Assembly (NCBI GenBank): GCA_933822405.4
Contig: CAKOGP040001557.1
Coordinates: 372,001 to 436,000 of the forward strand
Source of the DNA: Cylindrotheca closterium
Taxonomy: Eukaryota; Bacillariophyta; Bacillariophyceae; Bacillariales; Bacillariaceae
Direction: 5' to 3'
DNA length: 64,000 bases
The notes under the pieces are model-generated. The model worked only from the letters and a program-made list of their open reading frames with translations. It made no database searches and was not told where the DNA came from. Both the position numbers and the translations under genes were made by a program. Below are positions 52,700 through 63,200 of the stretch, piece by piece; positions within the stretch are counted from its first letter, which is position 1; every line of letters begins with the position of its first letter.

Positions 52700-55600
52700 C
52701 TACTCCTCTTCTTCCTCTTGATCATCTTCATCATCGCTCCAGTCATACTCCTCCTCGTCGTCGTCATTTTCGACACTGTATTCGTCCCCATCTTGGTCTT
52801 GTCTATTGCTCCAAGAATCGATCATTTTCGTTGCCATACGCTCCACCAGATTCCAATCGTGCCTCCAAATATCTTGGAAATATAGCACACCCAAGAACAA
52901 GGACATTCCCATTGCCACGGTCATGGGAGCTTTCAAGCCAATGAACAAAATGCTCAAGACATTGGTCCGCGTCACGGTGGGATGTCGTTGGTGGGGTGCC
53001 AATTTCTCGACCATGAGCCAGCTGTTGTTGTTGGAATCATTGGAATCGGTATTTGTTGTAGCAACAGTAGAAGACGATGATTTTGATTCAGTAGTAGTAG
53101 AAGCCTCCTCAGCATCCTCCACCAAAGACCACCAAGGAAGGTCCGAAGTAGAACGATCGTCCATGGCTTTCAAGGCGCGGGTCGATGAAAAGCCAAACTT
53201 CAGTTTGGTACCAGCTGTGGTGGTGGTTGTGGTGGAAGTCCTCTCGGACTTGGCACGACTTCTCAAGTGTTCTTGCAAGTCTCCTGGAACCCACCGCAAG
53301 TCCAAAGCATCCTGTTCGTCATCTTCTTCTTCTTGTTGGTCGTGGTCAACATTATCATCTCCTGTCTCACCACCAATAGTACCTGGCAACAGAGATGGAT
53401 GTGGCTGAAATAGACCACCCAAAAAGGACCGACGCGTCGCAAAAATGTTGCCTTCTTCCTTGTCTGGGTCGTCGTCGTTGTCTGCACCACTATCCTTGTG
53501 GCTTGACGATGATTCTCCATTCGTAGTAAAACTAGCATATCCCACCATGAGATCCATTCCTTCTTGTCGGTCGGCATCCATGAAATTATTCAAATAGTAT
53601 CGCTGCAGCGAATTCATACCATCGTCCAAGGCTCCCAGTTTGGTCCGTTGGCCAGTTCTTGTAAAGTCACGTTTCAAGGCATTTGTCCCAGCGTACAAGC
53701 GACTAATCTCATCGGCATTGTCAGCCCACAAGGCACGATGGTTTATTTCGGATTGGGGCCAGGGCAAGGACAATTGTTTGGATTTTCGAAATTGCTTTTG
53801 AAGCTGCTTCTTTTCTTTTTTCGTTTGCGTGTTATTGTTGGCTCCCAGTAACTGATCAAACAAGACGTAGCGTCCCAAGATGCTCTGGACCACATTGGTT
53901 CGATCCAAACAATCCATGCAGTTGGTCCGGACGACGGAAGTTTGTTTGGACTCAATTTGGTATCCAATATTTGTATTCTTCTTCTTGTTGTTCTTCTTCT
54001 TGTCCTTGTCATTTTTTGTAGTAGTGCCGGTAGTAGAAACCACGAAGTAGTTGTGCGCCATCAAATATGGTTCCAAATCTTTCAGCAGAATACTCAAACG
54101 ATCCCATTTTCCATTCTTGACTTCGGCATGAAAGTCATACCAAACGTGCTTGACCAAGGGGGCCTTGATTCCTTTTGCAGCAGTAGTACTACTACTATTG
54201 GTGCTGCTGCTACTACTACTACTACTACTATGGATTTCCAACACTGCTTGAAGGACTTCATCAAAGGCTTTTCCCAATCGACCTTGGTCGCTCTGTTTGT
54301 CGACCAGATTCACAAAGACCATTTCGGACTCATTATTCTCATCTTTTGCTTTTTGGTGGTTGTTGCTGTTGCTGTTGCTGTTGTTGGGTTTGCCCTTTCT
54401 TCCTTCCTGTAGCACATAATGGGCCTGTTGTTCCAACAAGTGCCATCTTAAGGCCCGGGCTTGGGCCAATGGATCGGTTCCAATGTGGACTTTGGGACGA
54501 TACGTCTTGACATCGGCTGGACTGGACCATCGAATTGGGATACTGCCACGGGTTTGGACATGAGAGGCAATCCTGTCAATAGTGGTGCCGTCAGTTTCAT
54601 TTTGTTGGGACTTTAAGAGAAGTACTTGCTCTGTTTCCACATAGTTTGCCACAGCACCATTGGAATCGGCGCCTCGTCGGGTGAAGCGTGTCCCAGCTCG
54701 AAAGCGACTCCGCCGACTGATCAAAAGTTGGGTATATGTGCAGCGTGGAGACTTCGATTTTTCCTCGTCGTTGTCATCGTCGTTTGTACTGCCACAGGTA
54801 ATATCGGATTGAATTCCCACAAAGGCCGAAGTCACAGGAATGGTATGGTCCAATAAAAAGTAAATGCAAGGATCCATCCGACTTGGATCTTGCTCGAATT
54901 CTTCAAAATTGCATTTGGCCAATATCGGTTCGACCGCCAATTGATTCCAAAAGAAGCGAGGGTCGGGATTGGCCGTCCACCAATGCGGCTCGGAATCGGA
55001 TTTTCGTGATCGCTTTCTTTCTCGTTGCTGCTGCTGTTGTTGGTGGTGTACCAAAAAGGACGACTGCAAGGATTTGGTCATGTCGCGAACAATGGGTGGA
55101 TTCTTGGAACAGATTGCCAAAGAGTCCTCTTGGTCTCCTCTTCGCTCCTCCTCATTGTCATTCACCATACTCTTATTATTCTGACAACAATAGAAATCGT
55201 GTTGCTTCCAGGCCTTTCGCAATAATCGCAATTGCCGTATTTCTTCCTTGATTTGAATTGGTGACAGTTCTTGTTGTGCTTTGGAATTGGACAAGTGGAC
55301 CACCTCCAATTGCTGCACCTTGTCAATCTTCCACCAATTTTGAATGGTTCGCAAGGGTGGTGCATCAAAGACATTCCGGGTCTTGGCAATTAAGACCAGT
55401 AAGATTCCTGTAGGAACCTTGTAGAATCCATATATTCCTTCGACTGGTACCCAACCATTCATTTCGGACGACGACGTTGGTGGTTTTGGCTGTGGCGGAA
55501 TCGTCATTGGGATACTGCTATTACCCTCCTCTACTAGCTCGGCCATCCAATCGCCTTCTTCATTGACCCATATGCATACTCTTTGATTTGTGTGGGGATC

Positions 55601-56032
55601 CATCAACCACACAATCGAGTCTGCAGCATTAGGATGGTGGTGATCCACATCACCATCCTTCTCACTGGAATTTTCCTTGTCTTGTTTGTAGACCAGCAGT
55701 GAATTGCTGCTGAAATCAAAGTCCGCCCCTATTATTGACGATTCTTTGCCTTGTTGCCTTTTGTTTGCCTTTTTGGTACTTATCGTCTTGCTTTCCGTGC
55801 TGCCGCGGGTTGGTGAAGCAAATATGGAATGCTTGGTATGATGTGATCCAAACCCAGAAACGATCGTTCGCTTCTTGGGTTTTTCAGCTGGCTCATTTTT
55901 AGGTGATATTATGCTCGTCAATGGTGATATTGAAGAAGACGAGGATATTGAAAGCTGAATGTTGGAAAGCGCAAAAAGTACCCATAAAATTGTTGGTATC
56001 AGCTTGGATGATGCATAATGCCGCCGTATCAT
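52700..56032 (-). CDS. SAC-domain phosphoinositide phosphatase
   Basis: The single frame encodes 1110 residues. A signal-anchor-like N-terminus (MIRRHYASSKLIPTILWVLF) precedes a long Ser-rich leader. The SAC domain occupies roughly residues 200-830, with FNARAGTRFTRRG-type features (here SRFRAGTRFTRRGADSNGA) and the catalytic CX5R(T) loop NCMDCLDRTNVVQ near residue 705. After it come acidic inserts and a basic stretch. The C-terminus has a hydrophobic hairpin (about 1025-1060, KAPMTVAMGMSLFLGVLY) and a Glu/Asp-rich tail, resembling Sac1, which is anchored in ER/Golgi membranes by two C-terminal helices. It should dephosphorylate PI4P or related lipids. Several disordered insertions, including a poly-Ser run, make it longer than the roughly 600-residue Sac1. 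Confidence 0.88.
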   Translation of the reverse strand: MIRRHYASSKLIPTILWVLFALSNIQLSISSSSSISPLTSIISPKNEPAEKPKKRTIVSGFGSHHTKHSIFASPTRGSTESKTISTKKANKRQQGKESSIIGADFDFSSNSLLVYKQDKENSSEKDGDVDHHHPNAADSIVWLMDPHTNQRVCIWVNEEGDWMAELVEEGNSSIPMTIPPQPKPPTSSSEMNGWVPVEGIYGFYKVPTGILLVLIAKTRNVFDAPPLRTIQNWWKIDKVQQLEVVHLSNSKAQQELSPIQIKEEIRQLRLLRKAWKQHDFYCCQNNKSMVNDNEEERRGDQEDSLAICSKNPPIVRDMTKSLQSSFLVHHQQQQQQRERKRSRKSDSEPHWWTANPDPRFFWNQLAVEPILAKCNFEEFEQDPSRMDPCIYFLLDHTIPVTSAFVGIQSDITCGSTNDDDNDEEKSKSPRCTYTQLLISRRSRFRAGTRFTRRGADSNGAVANYVETEQVLLLKSQQNETDGTTIDRIASHVQTRGSIPIRWSSPADVKTYRPKVHIGTDPLAQARALRWHLLEQQAHYVLQEGRKGKPNNSNSNSNNHQKAKDENNESEMVFVNLVDKQSDQGRLGKAFDEVLQAVLEIHSSSSSSSSSTNSSSTTAAKGIKAPLVKHVWYDFHAEVKNGKWDRLSILLKDLEPYLMAHNYFVVSTTGTTTKNDKDKKKNNKKKNTNIGYQIESKQTSVVRTNCMDCLDRTNVVQSILGRYVLFDQLLGANNNTQTKKEKKQLQKQFRKSKQLSLPWPQSEINHRALWADNADEISRLYAGTNALKRDFTRTGQRTKLGALDDGMNSLQRYYLNNFMDADRQEGMDLMVGYASFTTNGESSSSHKDSGADNDDDPDKEEGNIFATRRSFLGGLFQPHPSLLPGTIGGETGDDNVDHDQQEEEDDEQDALDLRWVPGDLQEHLRSRAKSERTSTTTTTTAGTKLKFGFSSTRALKAMDDRSTSDLPWWSLVEDAEEASTTTESKSSSSTVATTNTDSNDSNNNSWLMVEKLAPHQRHPTVTRTNVLSILFIGLKAPMTVAMGMSLFLGVLYFQDIWRHDWNLVERMATKMIDSWSNRQDQDGDEYSVENDDDEEEYDWSDDEDDQEEEEE

Positions 56033-56447
56033 GTTTGTGATATTGTGTCAGCCGGAATCAGAAAGATGCTGGGATTTTATTCGCAGCCTCGAATGATGGA
56101 CGAGGAATTAATTTCTTTGTATGACAGTGGCACTTGGTAGCTGATGCAACAAATCGGCAACCGGTGGCAGCTCGAGGAAGGTAGCTGGTACGGTGCAATG
56201 AAAAATGATTTCAATAAAATATTGTCGTTTTGCCACGTGTAGTCGAGGGACTCCATTCACGAGTGAAGAGTCACGAGTCACGAATGCACGAAATGAATTT
56301 TCGAAACCGAACCCCATCAACATCACAACGACGTTATATTTATCCGTCAAGAACCCTTTCTTTGGAAACAGCCGTTCGGAGCAGCTTGCTACCAAAAGCC
56401 TTCCTTCATCCAGCCTTTATTCAAGAAACTTATAGAAAACGACAGCG
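56033..56447. promoter_or_regulatory. Divergent intergenic region, presumed shared promoter
   Basis: This 415-bp spacer separates the starts of the SAC gene (minus) and the fibrillin-like gene (plus). No specific promoter element is identified. Confidence 0.3.
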
Positions 56448-57155
56448 ATGGCACACTACTTTGCCTTGTTCATCCTATCATGGATATCATTTCCCATCAG
56501 ATCTTCCATGGCCTTCCTCCTCCCTTCAAACGCTGGAAGTTTGTCTTATGCCAAAGCCAACCTTCCTTCAAAGAAGACGAGTTCTACTACTCAGCACTAC
56601 TTCAAGAGTCCACTTGTCCAAGAAGCTCTCGATCAATGCATATTAGATCGCAACGTCGATCCCGATCAAATGATTGATTTGCTTGAGAATTTGTCGAACG
56701 AGCACGATCTTCGCCCGAACCAATCCTATGACTGCCAGCGAGATTTGCAAGGATCTTTTGAATTTGTGTTCAGTTCCTCCATTGCAGAGATTCCTCTAAT
56801 TGGTAAAAGGTTATTTCGTGGATACTATCTTCCCATGCGCGAAATCATTCATTTTGATTTTACAAATCTAACAATGGGGATGGAAGTCAAGTTGTTGCCC
56901 CTGCCCAACTTTCCCACCTTTACGTTGCAGGGCCATGACCTTCAATGGCATCCTAACGAGGCCCAACTGACCTATCAGTTTGACGGCAAGGACAATACAA
57001 GTGTCTGGAATATCTTGTATGCCGATGGCAACATGTTGGTGGCCAAATGTTCCGTCCATTTGGGATTGGTGGTCTTGCGACGCATTCCGCCACTGGAACT
57101 GCAAGCATTGAACGAGGAACGTGGACATACTACTACTGCTACTACTGACAACTAG
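56448..57155 (+). CDS. Fibrillin/PAP-like plastid protein
   Basis: The 235-residue product has a signal peptide (MAHYFALFILSWISFPIRSS) followed by MAFLLPS, a plastid-import motif with Phe. The mature part has a helical segment (LVQEALDQCILDRNVDPDQM) and a beta-rich region. The latter includes DLQGSFEFVFSSSIAEIPLI, FHFDFTN-like strands (IIHFDFTNLTMGMEVKLLP) and QLTYQFDGKDN, which resembles the PAP/fibrillin lipocalin-like fold of plastoglobule and thylakoid lipid-associated proteins. The assignment rests on this pattern and on length (typically 200-300), not on a strict motif. It likely binds lipids in the plastid. The gene converges with UPF0489, with 157 bp between stops. Confidence 0.62.
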   Translation: MAHYFALFILSWISFPIRSSMAFLLPSNAGSLSYAKANLPSKKTSSTTQHYFKSPLVQEALDQCILDRNVDPDQMIDLLENLSNEHDLRPNQSYDCQRDLQGSFEFVFSSSIAEIPLIGKRLFRGYYLPMREIIHFDFTNLTMGMEVKLLPLPNFPTFTLQGHDLQWHPNEAQLTYQFDGKDNTSVWNILYADGNMLVAKCSVHLGLVVLRRIPPLELQALNEERGHTTTATTDN

Positions 57156-57312
57156 AGCGATGCAACTATTGCGTGAGTATGACATTTACCAAATGGTCCA
57201 ATCAGCGATTGGTTCCACACTATCATTACGTTGTACAGATCAACTCTAAAACGCACACGCTATACAAGTAGTTCTACTTCATTGCTGCCTCCGTTTTTAC
57301 ATCTTGCATTTG

Positions 57313-58524
57313 TCATATTGTAGATCCTTCCCATTCTCCATAATCCTTGACGATGCAAAGTGATTGAGGCTCTCCTGTTGAACGGATATAAAAGATCCGA
57401 TCTAGTAACTCTAGAACTTGCACCTGAATGAATTCCACGAGCCAAGGTGGCGTGAATTCGTCGTCCGACGATCGACAAATCGTAATGAGGAACGGTGGGG
57501 AGGTGCAGTCCTCCTTCGATAATGCCTCCTCCATGTCACGGATTGCTTCGAGGATCTTTTCCTTATCGGCGCTGGGTACGTCGTGCGGCATGTCCCAGTT
57601 CGGAATGGCTTTCAGCACCAAGCTTCTCAAGGACGAATCCTGGTCGGTGAATCGTTTCAGAGCAGTCAAATGGTCATTTGCTGTTTCTGCAGAATCAAAG
57701 TATTTTGCCAATGGATCCATGTTGGGAATGGAATTCCCATCTTCCAGCATTGCGGCTACCAATTGTTTCAAGTCAGCGCTCGTTCTGCCAGGACCGACCT
57801 CTGCTGCGCTCATGACTTGGAGCAGGGCTTTGGTTACAGCTGGATTGACCTTGTCAATATCACTCAGAAACGGATTTTGGCAGGCAAAGTAATCCAAACA
57901 AATATCCAACGCCCATTTCTTCGTATTATCATCATCATCACCATCACGATGATTTAATAAGGTTTGCGTCGTTGGAAGCTCGGTCACTACCAATTCCAGT
58001 TGCTGTGCAAGCAAAAGGTCGGATGCTGATTCCACAACCGCTCCATCGTCTTGATAGTATGGCATATCAAAATCTGTTTTGATGATTGCAGTGTCGGGCA
58101 GATCGAGAAATGATTGCACGGATGGAGCTGAATCATTAGCATCATTATCATCATCATGGTAGGCACCAACGTTGTACAAATGACGTCCCAAAGGAAACTG
58201 AGATGAGAATCCTGGTTTCACCCAATTTATAGTCTTCAATTCGGCTGCGACCACCAAAGGAATGATCCACTCTGCAATGCCAGTCTCGGAAAGATCAAGA
58301 AGTTCATAAAGATTCTTTCGAGTGAGCGTCATTTCTTTCCTCGGAGTAAAACAGGAGACTGCTGGACATTGAGAAGTCGGACAGGCCAAGTCGGGATGAG
58401 CGTCAAAATGAATCATGGACCAGGGCTCAAATATCTTGAACTTTCGTATCGCTGAGTGATAGTGTTCGAGAGCATGTTGGTGTGACTCGACAATAACTAT
58501 TTTGATGGGTTTCGTTCGTTTCAT
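57313..58524 (-). CDS. UPF0489 family protein
   Basis: From the ATG at 58524 the product is 403 residues. The N-terminal motif KIVIVESHQHALEHYHSAI and IHFDAHPDLACP match the UPF0489 (C5orf22-like) family, which has an arginase/deacetylase-like alpha/beta fold; the exact activity is not known. ALDICLDYFACQNPF further along carries another conserved acidic site (D-x-C-L-D-Y). The frame is open for 40 more codons to 58644 and includes a hydrophobic stretch (HLFFILNVLFASSLV) that looks like a signal peptide. However, no ATG begins that part, so an upstream exon or a non-AUG start would be needed for secretion. Confidence 0.78.
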   Translation of the reverse strand: MKRTKPIKIVIVESHQHALEHYHSAIRKFKIFEPWSMIHFDAHPDLACPTSQCPAVSCFTPRKEMTLTRKNLYELLDLSETGIAEWIIPLVVAAELKTINWVKPGFSSQFPLGRHLYNVGAYHDDDNDANDSAPSVQSFLDLPDTAIIKTDFDMPYYQDDGAVVESASDLLLAQQLELVVTELPTTQTLLNHRDGDDDDNTKKWALDICLDYFACQNPFLSDIDKVNPAVTKALLQVMSAAEVGPGRTSADLKQLVAAMLEDGNSIPNMDPLAKYFDSAETANDHLTALKRFTDQDSSLRSLVLKAIPNWDMPHDVPSADKEKILEAIRDMEEALSKEDCTSPPFLITICRSSDDEFTPPWLVEFIQVQVLELLDRIFYIRSTGEPQSLCIVKDYGEWEGSTI

Positions 58525-58682
58525 TTGCGCCTCATCATCATCAGCAACGAGTGATGATGCAAATAAAACATTTAAAATAAAAAAGAGGTGTGTTTTCGAG
58601 CTGATAGACCAAATGAGCAATGGAGATACGAAGAAACGGAGCAATTTTCCATGGCTTTCAACATGTTGTTTTGTACTATTTT
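58525..58682. promoter_or_regulatory. 5' region of UPF0489
   Basis: It holds the in-frame hydrophobic stretch mentioned for UPF0489 and the sequence AATGGAGATACGAAGAAACG (about 58618), which recurs near 63220 upstream of the broken dehydrogenase. Confidence 0.35.
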
Positions 58683-59118
58683 AAAATTAAAAACCATCTA
58701 CTGCTTCACCTCGAACAATATGCAAGTCGCTGGGGTCCGTTTACTGGGATGGGTTCAGGAGACAGCGAAAGGAACCACGAGTCCCAAGTCAAACCACAAT
58801 CGAAATGGACCCAGCACCGCGAGTCTACGTTTCAAGGTCAGCCAATATCATGGTGCGTTGACACGAAACTCGTTTGATCACACGATCTCTCAACAAATTG
58901 CGGCGAGTGCATGATGAATTCTTGCAGCCAAGCGAAAAAATGATATTGTCTGATGGCTCCATCATCCTTACTGGTCCTAGAACCCAGTTTCAAAACAAGC
59001 CGATACTCTAACGTAGACGGAAGAAAGCGGTCGAACCAATGGATTCAATATTGACTCTATGAACGACGGTCAGGCGACCGTCTCGCACCACAGCAACCAA
59101 GTCATTTCGAACTTGTGT
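58683..59118. repeat. Long direct repeat 2, left copy
   Basis: This 436-bp stretch recurs at 59394-59842 with about 97 percent identity by eye and small indels. No gene is seen in it. Confidence 0.93.
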
Positions 59119-59383
59119 TTTGATGTCAGGCATGTCGTAGATGTCGCATGATGAGTCAGAGAAACAAGCAGATGTCCAGCTTGTTCTCTATCATGCACGG
59201 CCAATAAGTAATGTATATATTGGCGAGGAACGGGTTCGACACGCGAACACGTTCACGATCCGTTTGGATAAACATGCAATTATCCACATCACAATTAAAA
59301 GGAATCCGACAACGATTCACAACAACAACGTAATACGATAGTGACTGTTACCATCTTCACCTTACACACGTATTCAATTCAGT
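59119..59383. other. Unique segment ending at the gap, possible element end
   Basis: This sequence replaces the continuation seen on the other side of the gap. It begins at the point where the two repeat copies diverge (GAACTTGTGT). It may be the end of an inserted element cut off by the gap, by analogy with the first gap; it has no recognisable coding. Confidence 0.35.
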
Positions 59384-59393
59384 NNNNNNNNNN
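59384..59393. other. Assembly gap (10 N)
   Basis: Ten N followed at once by the second copy of 58683-59118. Confidence 0.98.
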
Positions 59394-59842
59394 AAAATTA
59401 AAAACCATCTACTGCTTCACCTCGAACAATATGCAAGTCGCTGGGGTCCGTTTACTGGGATGGGTTCAGGAGACAGCGAAAGGAACCACGAGTCCCAAGT
59501 CAAACCACAATCGAAATGGATCCCAGCACCGCGAGTCTACGTTTCAAGGTCAGCCAATATCATGGTGGTGCGTTGACACGAAACTCGTTTGATCACACGA
59601 TCTCTCAACAAATTGCGGCGAGTACATGATGAATTCTTGCAGCCAAGCGAAAAAATGATATTGTCTGATGGCTCCATCATCCTTACTGGTCCTAGTACCC
59701 AGTTTCAAAACAAGCCGATACTCTAACGTAGACGGAAGAAAGCGGTCGAACCAATGGATTCAATATTGACTCTATGAACGACGGTCAGGCGACCGTCTCC
59801 ACAGTATTGCACCACAGCAACCAAGTCATTTCGAACTTGTGT
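59394..59842. repeat. Long direct repeat 2, right copy
   Basis: Second copy of the 58683-59118 sequence. It has extra bases at three places (a 9-base insertion near CCACAGTATTGCACC, GGTGGTGCG for GGTGCG, and GGATCCC for GGACCC), which together account for the 13-bp length difference. It continues into the unique flank of the vWA-GDPH gene. Confidence 0.93.
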
Positions 59843-60357
59843 GCAAATACTGACAGAAAGATAGAGTTATTTTGCGACTGTTATATCATTTTTGGACGCC
59901 AGATAAAATGGAAGACCTCAATGCCCTCATCGTAAAGGCCGAACAAAAATACGATCAGAAATGAGAACACGTATTTTGATCTTGGGCCAATCACAGTCAT
60001 TACAGTCGACCAAGCTGTGTCAAAATTGTTGCAACTTCGGAAAGGTGGGGGGTGGAACACACGATTATTGAATACTTTTACTTAACTTAGGTACTTTTCT
60101 TAAATCAAAATGCTCAATGGTTACGACTACACTATGCATTCGACGAGCGTGCAAGGCATGGATTTCCCTCTAATAGACAAAAGTTTCACGTTTAAAAAGA
60201 GGACTACCGGGTAATTGATAAAAAAGAGATGACTCTTTTTTGACAATTTTTTTGCGGAAGTCTCCTCACGGAAGTTTCCCGTCGGACAGCGTTACACATA
60301 CAAACCTCTCTCACAATTTTCAACTGAGAGGTTATTCGAGTGCAAAAAAATACCACC
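59843..60357. other. Intergenic, promoter side of vWA-GDPH gene
   Basis: No gene is seen. The region is AT-rich near 60060-60250. Confidence 0.35.
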
Positions 60358-62530
60358 ATGAGATATTTGCTTGCTCTTCTACTGGTGCTCTCCTCTGTCA
60401 GTGCCCAGACGTGGCCGAGATGGGTTAGTACCCGCTATAAATACAATCCTACCTCTGGAGATAGCAAGTGTGCGCTGGTGAACGTAGTAGTTGACGAATC
60501 CGGATCAATGGAGACAGAGCAAGCTTTCTTAAGAGAAACAGCTCTTCCTAAAATTGCCGAAAGTCTCTACACGATCTATGGTTACGATCACGTCTTTTTG
60601 AGTTCTAATGGCTTTGGAGCTAGAAATCTCGCCAACGTCAAAACAGATCCTATGTATTTTCGTCACCTTGGAGCTTCCAGATTCAAGCAGACCGCACCAT
60701 TTGCACCTGAGAATCCTCAACTCCTTGAATGGGTGAATAACGGAAGTCGCGAAGATGGGTACCATGCGTTGAGAAGTGCCATGTACTGGGTACCTCTTGT
60801 GATTTCTGGTTACAATATGCATGAAGAATGCGCCACCATCGATAGAAATTTGATCTTGGTGACTGATGAGGTAAGCTTTACTTACACTGACCGACATGTA
60901 GCACTCTGATGTATTGCTAAATATCTTCTCCTCTTGTCTGGTTTAGGATCGAGACAGCGAAAACATAGGGGTAACTATGGACGAAGTCCAGAGATGGATG
61001 GCTGACCGTGACTACATTCTGAATATTGTCATTCCAATCAATATTCTTGGCGAACTTAACAATCTTGGTGCAAAAGTTACCAGCAGTGGTTCGGAACTAT
61101 TCATTGCAGATGGCAGTGGAGGCTGGACCACCGAGCTCTCGGAGGCACCTTTCAACGAGATTGCAGCGAACAATCCGGAGGAAGGTACTTCTAACCCAGC
61201 GCATACTGCCTACGAACATTATGTTCCATTGATTACTGATACCGCGGGTGCAGTGTGGTGTGTTGACTCCCTTCGACGAGGGATCAGAGATGAGGATGAA
61301 AATCTTGCCCTCTCATTTGCAAATGCCTTTGTTAATGTCAAGGCAGAAGAAATTTTCTGCCTCTCCACCAATTGTAACCCTACAAGTGGGCCAACTACTG
61401 CGCCTACTTCTGGACCTACTGGAGCACCCACTACATCTCCGCCTTCTACTTCACCTTCGCGTTCGCCTACACCTGCACCTTCGGATTCGCCCACAACGTC
61501 GCCTTCACCTGCACCAACAAGTTCGCCTACGACGTCGCCCTCATCGACGCCAACGAAGAGCCCGGTCGTTACTACATATTCGCCTGCACCTACTTCTTCA
61601 GCTGCACCAACAACGAGTCCGGTCGCTTTCCCTGACTTTCCTGATATTGGAAGCCTCGAAGCTACCGATGCAGGCAGCAAGGGAGATCCCCATTGTAAGT
61701 ATCACAACAAAAAGGCATGTTCAAAGCTGATTGGAAACTTTCCATTCTCATCCGCGATCCGTTCTTTCACAGTCACAACATGGCAGGGAGAGCACTTCGA
61801 GTTCCATGGTCAGTGCGATTTGACCTTGGCTAAAGATGCTGACTTTGCCGATGGAACTGGGCTGAACGTCCAAATCCGAACCAAATTAGTGCGATACTGG
61901 AGTTACATCAAGAGTGCTGCCATTTTCATTGGTGGCGACATTCTGGAGGTCCAAGGTTCTGGTGATATGGACCGCGAAGTATCGAACTACTGGGTCAACT
62001 TTGAATTCCAAGGAAAGACAAATAGCATCGGAGGATTCCCTTTGACCCTTTACGATGACAAGTTCCCAGGCCACCCTAAGCGCAGATTTGAGATCGACTT
62101 GAGTTCCAAGTACCCTGGCCAAAAGATAGTCATCTCCACCTTCAAAGAATTTGTCAAGGTTGACTTTGCGAATCCTTCGGCTGATGCCTTCGGAAACACC
62201 GTTGGCATGCTTGGTAACTTCAAGAGCGGAAAGACCCTATCTCGCGACCAAGCGACTGTCATCCATGACTTCACCGAGTTTGGTACCGAATGGCAGGTGC
62301 TTCCATCCGACGACATGCTGTTCCATGACCTCTCGCAGCCTCAATTCCCTGAACCTTGCGTTCTCCCCGAGGATCCTCGTGGTGACCGCAGACGTCGTTT
62401 GGACGAGTCTAAAATCTCCTTGGAGCAAGCGGAACAAGCCTGTGCCACACTGAATGATCCCCTTTCAATCAAGGATTGTGTTTATGACATCTTGGCCACC
62501 CAAGACTTGGACATGGTTGGAGCCTTCTAA
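60358..62530 (+). CDS. Secreted vWA plus GDPH/VWD protein, adhesion candidate
   Basis: Two exons (60358-60870, 60947-62530) give 698 residues. A signal peptide (MRYLLALLLVLSSVSA) leads into a von Willebrand A domain with the metal site DESGS (residues about 45-50) and the strand NLILVTDEDRDSE across the intron. A Pro/Ser/Thr-rich linker of about 90 residues (about 315-405) looks heavily O-glycosylated. Then comes a VWD-like domain opening with GDPHC (about 418) and TWQGEHFEFHGQCDL, followed by YWSYIKSAAIFIGGDILEVQG. The GDPH-type version of this domain is known from diatom adhesive-trail proteins, so a role in adhesion or gliding mucilage is plausible. A basic run RGDRRRRLDE near the C-terminus could be a proteolytic site. 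No membrane anchor is present. Confidence 0.88.
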
Positions 62531-62639
62531 ACGCAGCAAAAAACACTTTTCGTTGCCACGCTAGGTTCAAAGGATCAGTGCTATGGAACTGGCGTTTCAT
62601 AAATAATTGCCGAACCAGTTTTTGTAATTTGCTAATAGT

Positions 62640-63200
62640 CAATTCATGCATATTGAAACTAGCTGCGAAGAGTACGTGTATAACATATCTTGATAGGAAG
62701 ACTAGAAATTGAAAATACGCCATTATATCAGCTGCAGCAACTGCATCTAGATTCGAGAAATCGGCCACAAATGCTTATATTGTAGAATCCTGCCATCAGT
62801 CAAACTCTGGACTTTATTGGGAGATCGACCAAGAACACCGATGACTGTCGCTCCCAACTTGGTGCCCAAGAGCTTGGATAGCTCCAGCCCAATGCCTGAG
62901 CTAAATCCAGTAATTACCACAACGATACCCTTCAGGGGCAAAGATTCATCTTCGTTTGAATGATTGCTGGACAAAGGCAACCCAACAGTCATTGGGCGCG
63001 TGGACAAATTGCATTTTCCTGTCAAGTTCTAGCTGTGGACCAGAAAAGTGGACGCCAATTACGACAGTCAGAACTATGACAAATGGTGAACATGAAAACA
63101 CTATTCTTGCAGCGATGTTGAAGTTGTTGTTGGATCCAAAAGGTATTGAAGTTTGTTGTTTCGTTTCGAGGTGACATTGATTGAGGTTTGTCAAAACTGA
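62640..63200 (-). pseudogene. Short-chain dehydrogenase/reductase fragment, broken
   Basis: Three frames hold successive parts of an SDR protein. A leader with a membrane segment (FVIVLTVVIGVHFSGP, about 63060-63110) comes first. Next is the cofactor-binding start of the Rossmann fold, GIVVVITGFSSGIGLELSK (about 62880-62935, TG-x3-GIG motif), with VIGVLGRSPNKVQSL. After a further shift near 62760 comes VADFSNLDAVAAADI. The catalytic Tyr-x3-Lys half is absent. Frameshifts near 63010 and 62760 plus truncation make it a pseudogene. The intact relative would be a membrane-anchored NAD(P)-dependent oxidoreductase. Confidence 0.65.
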
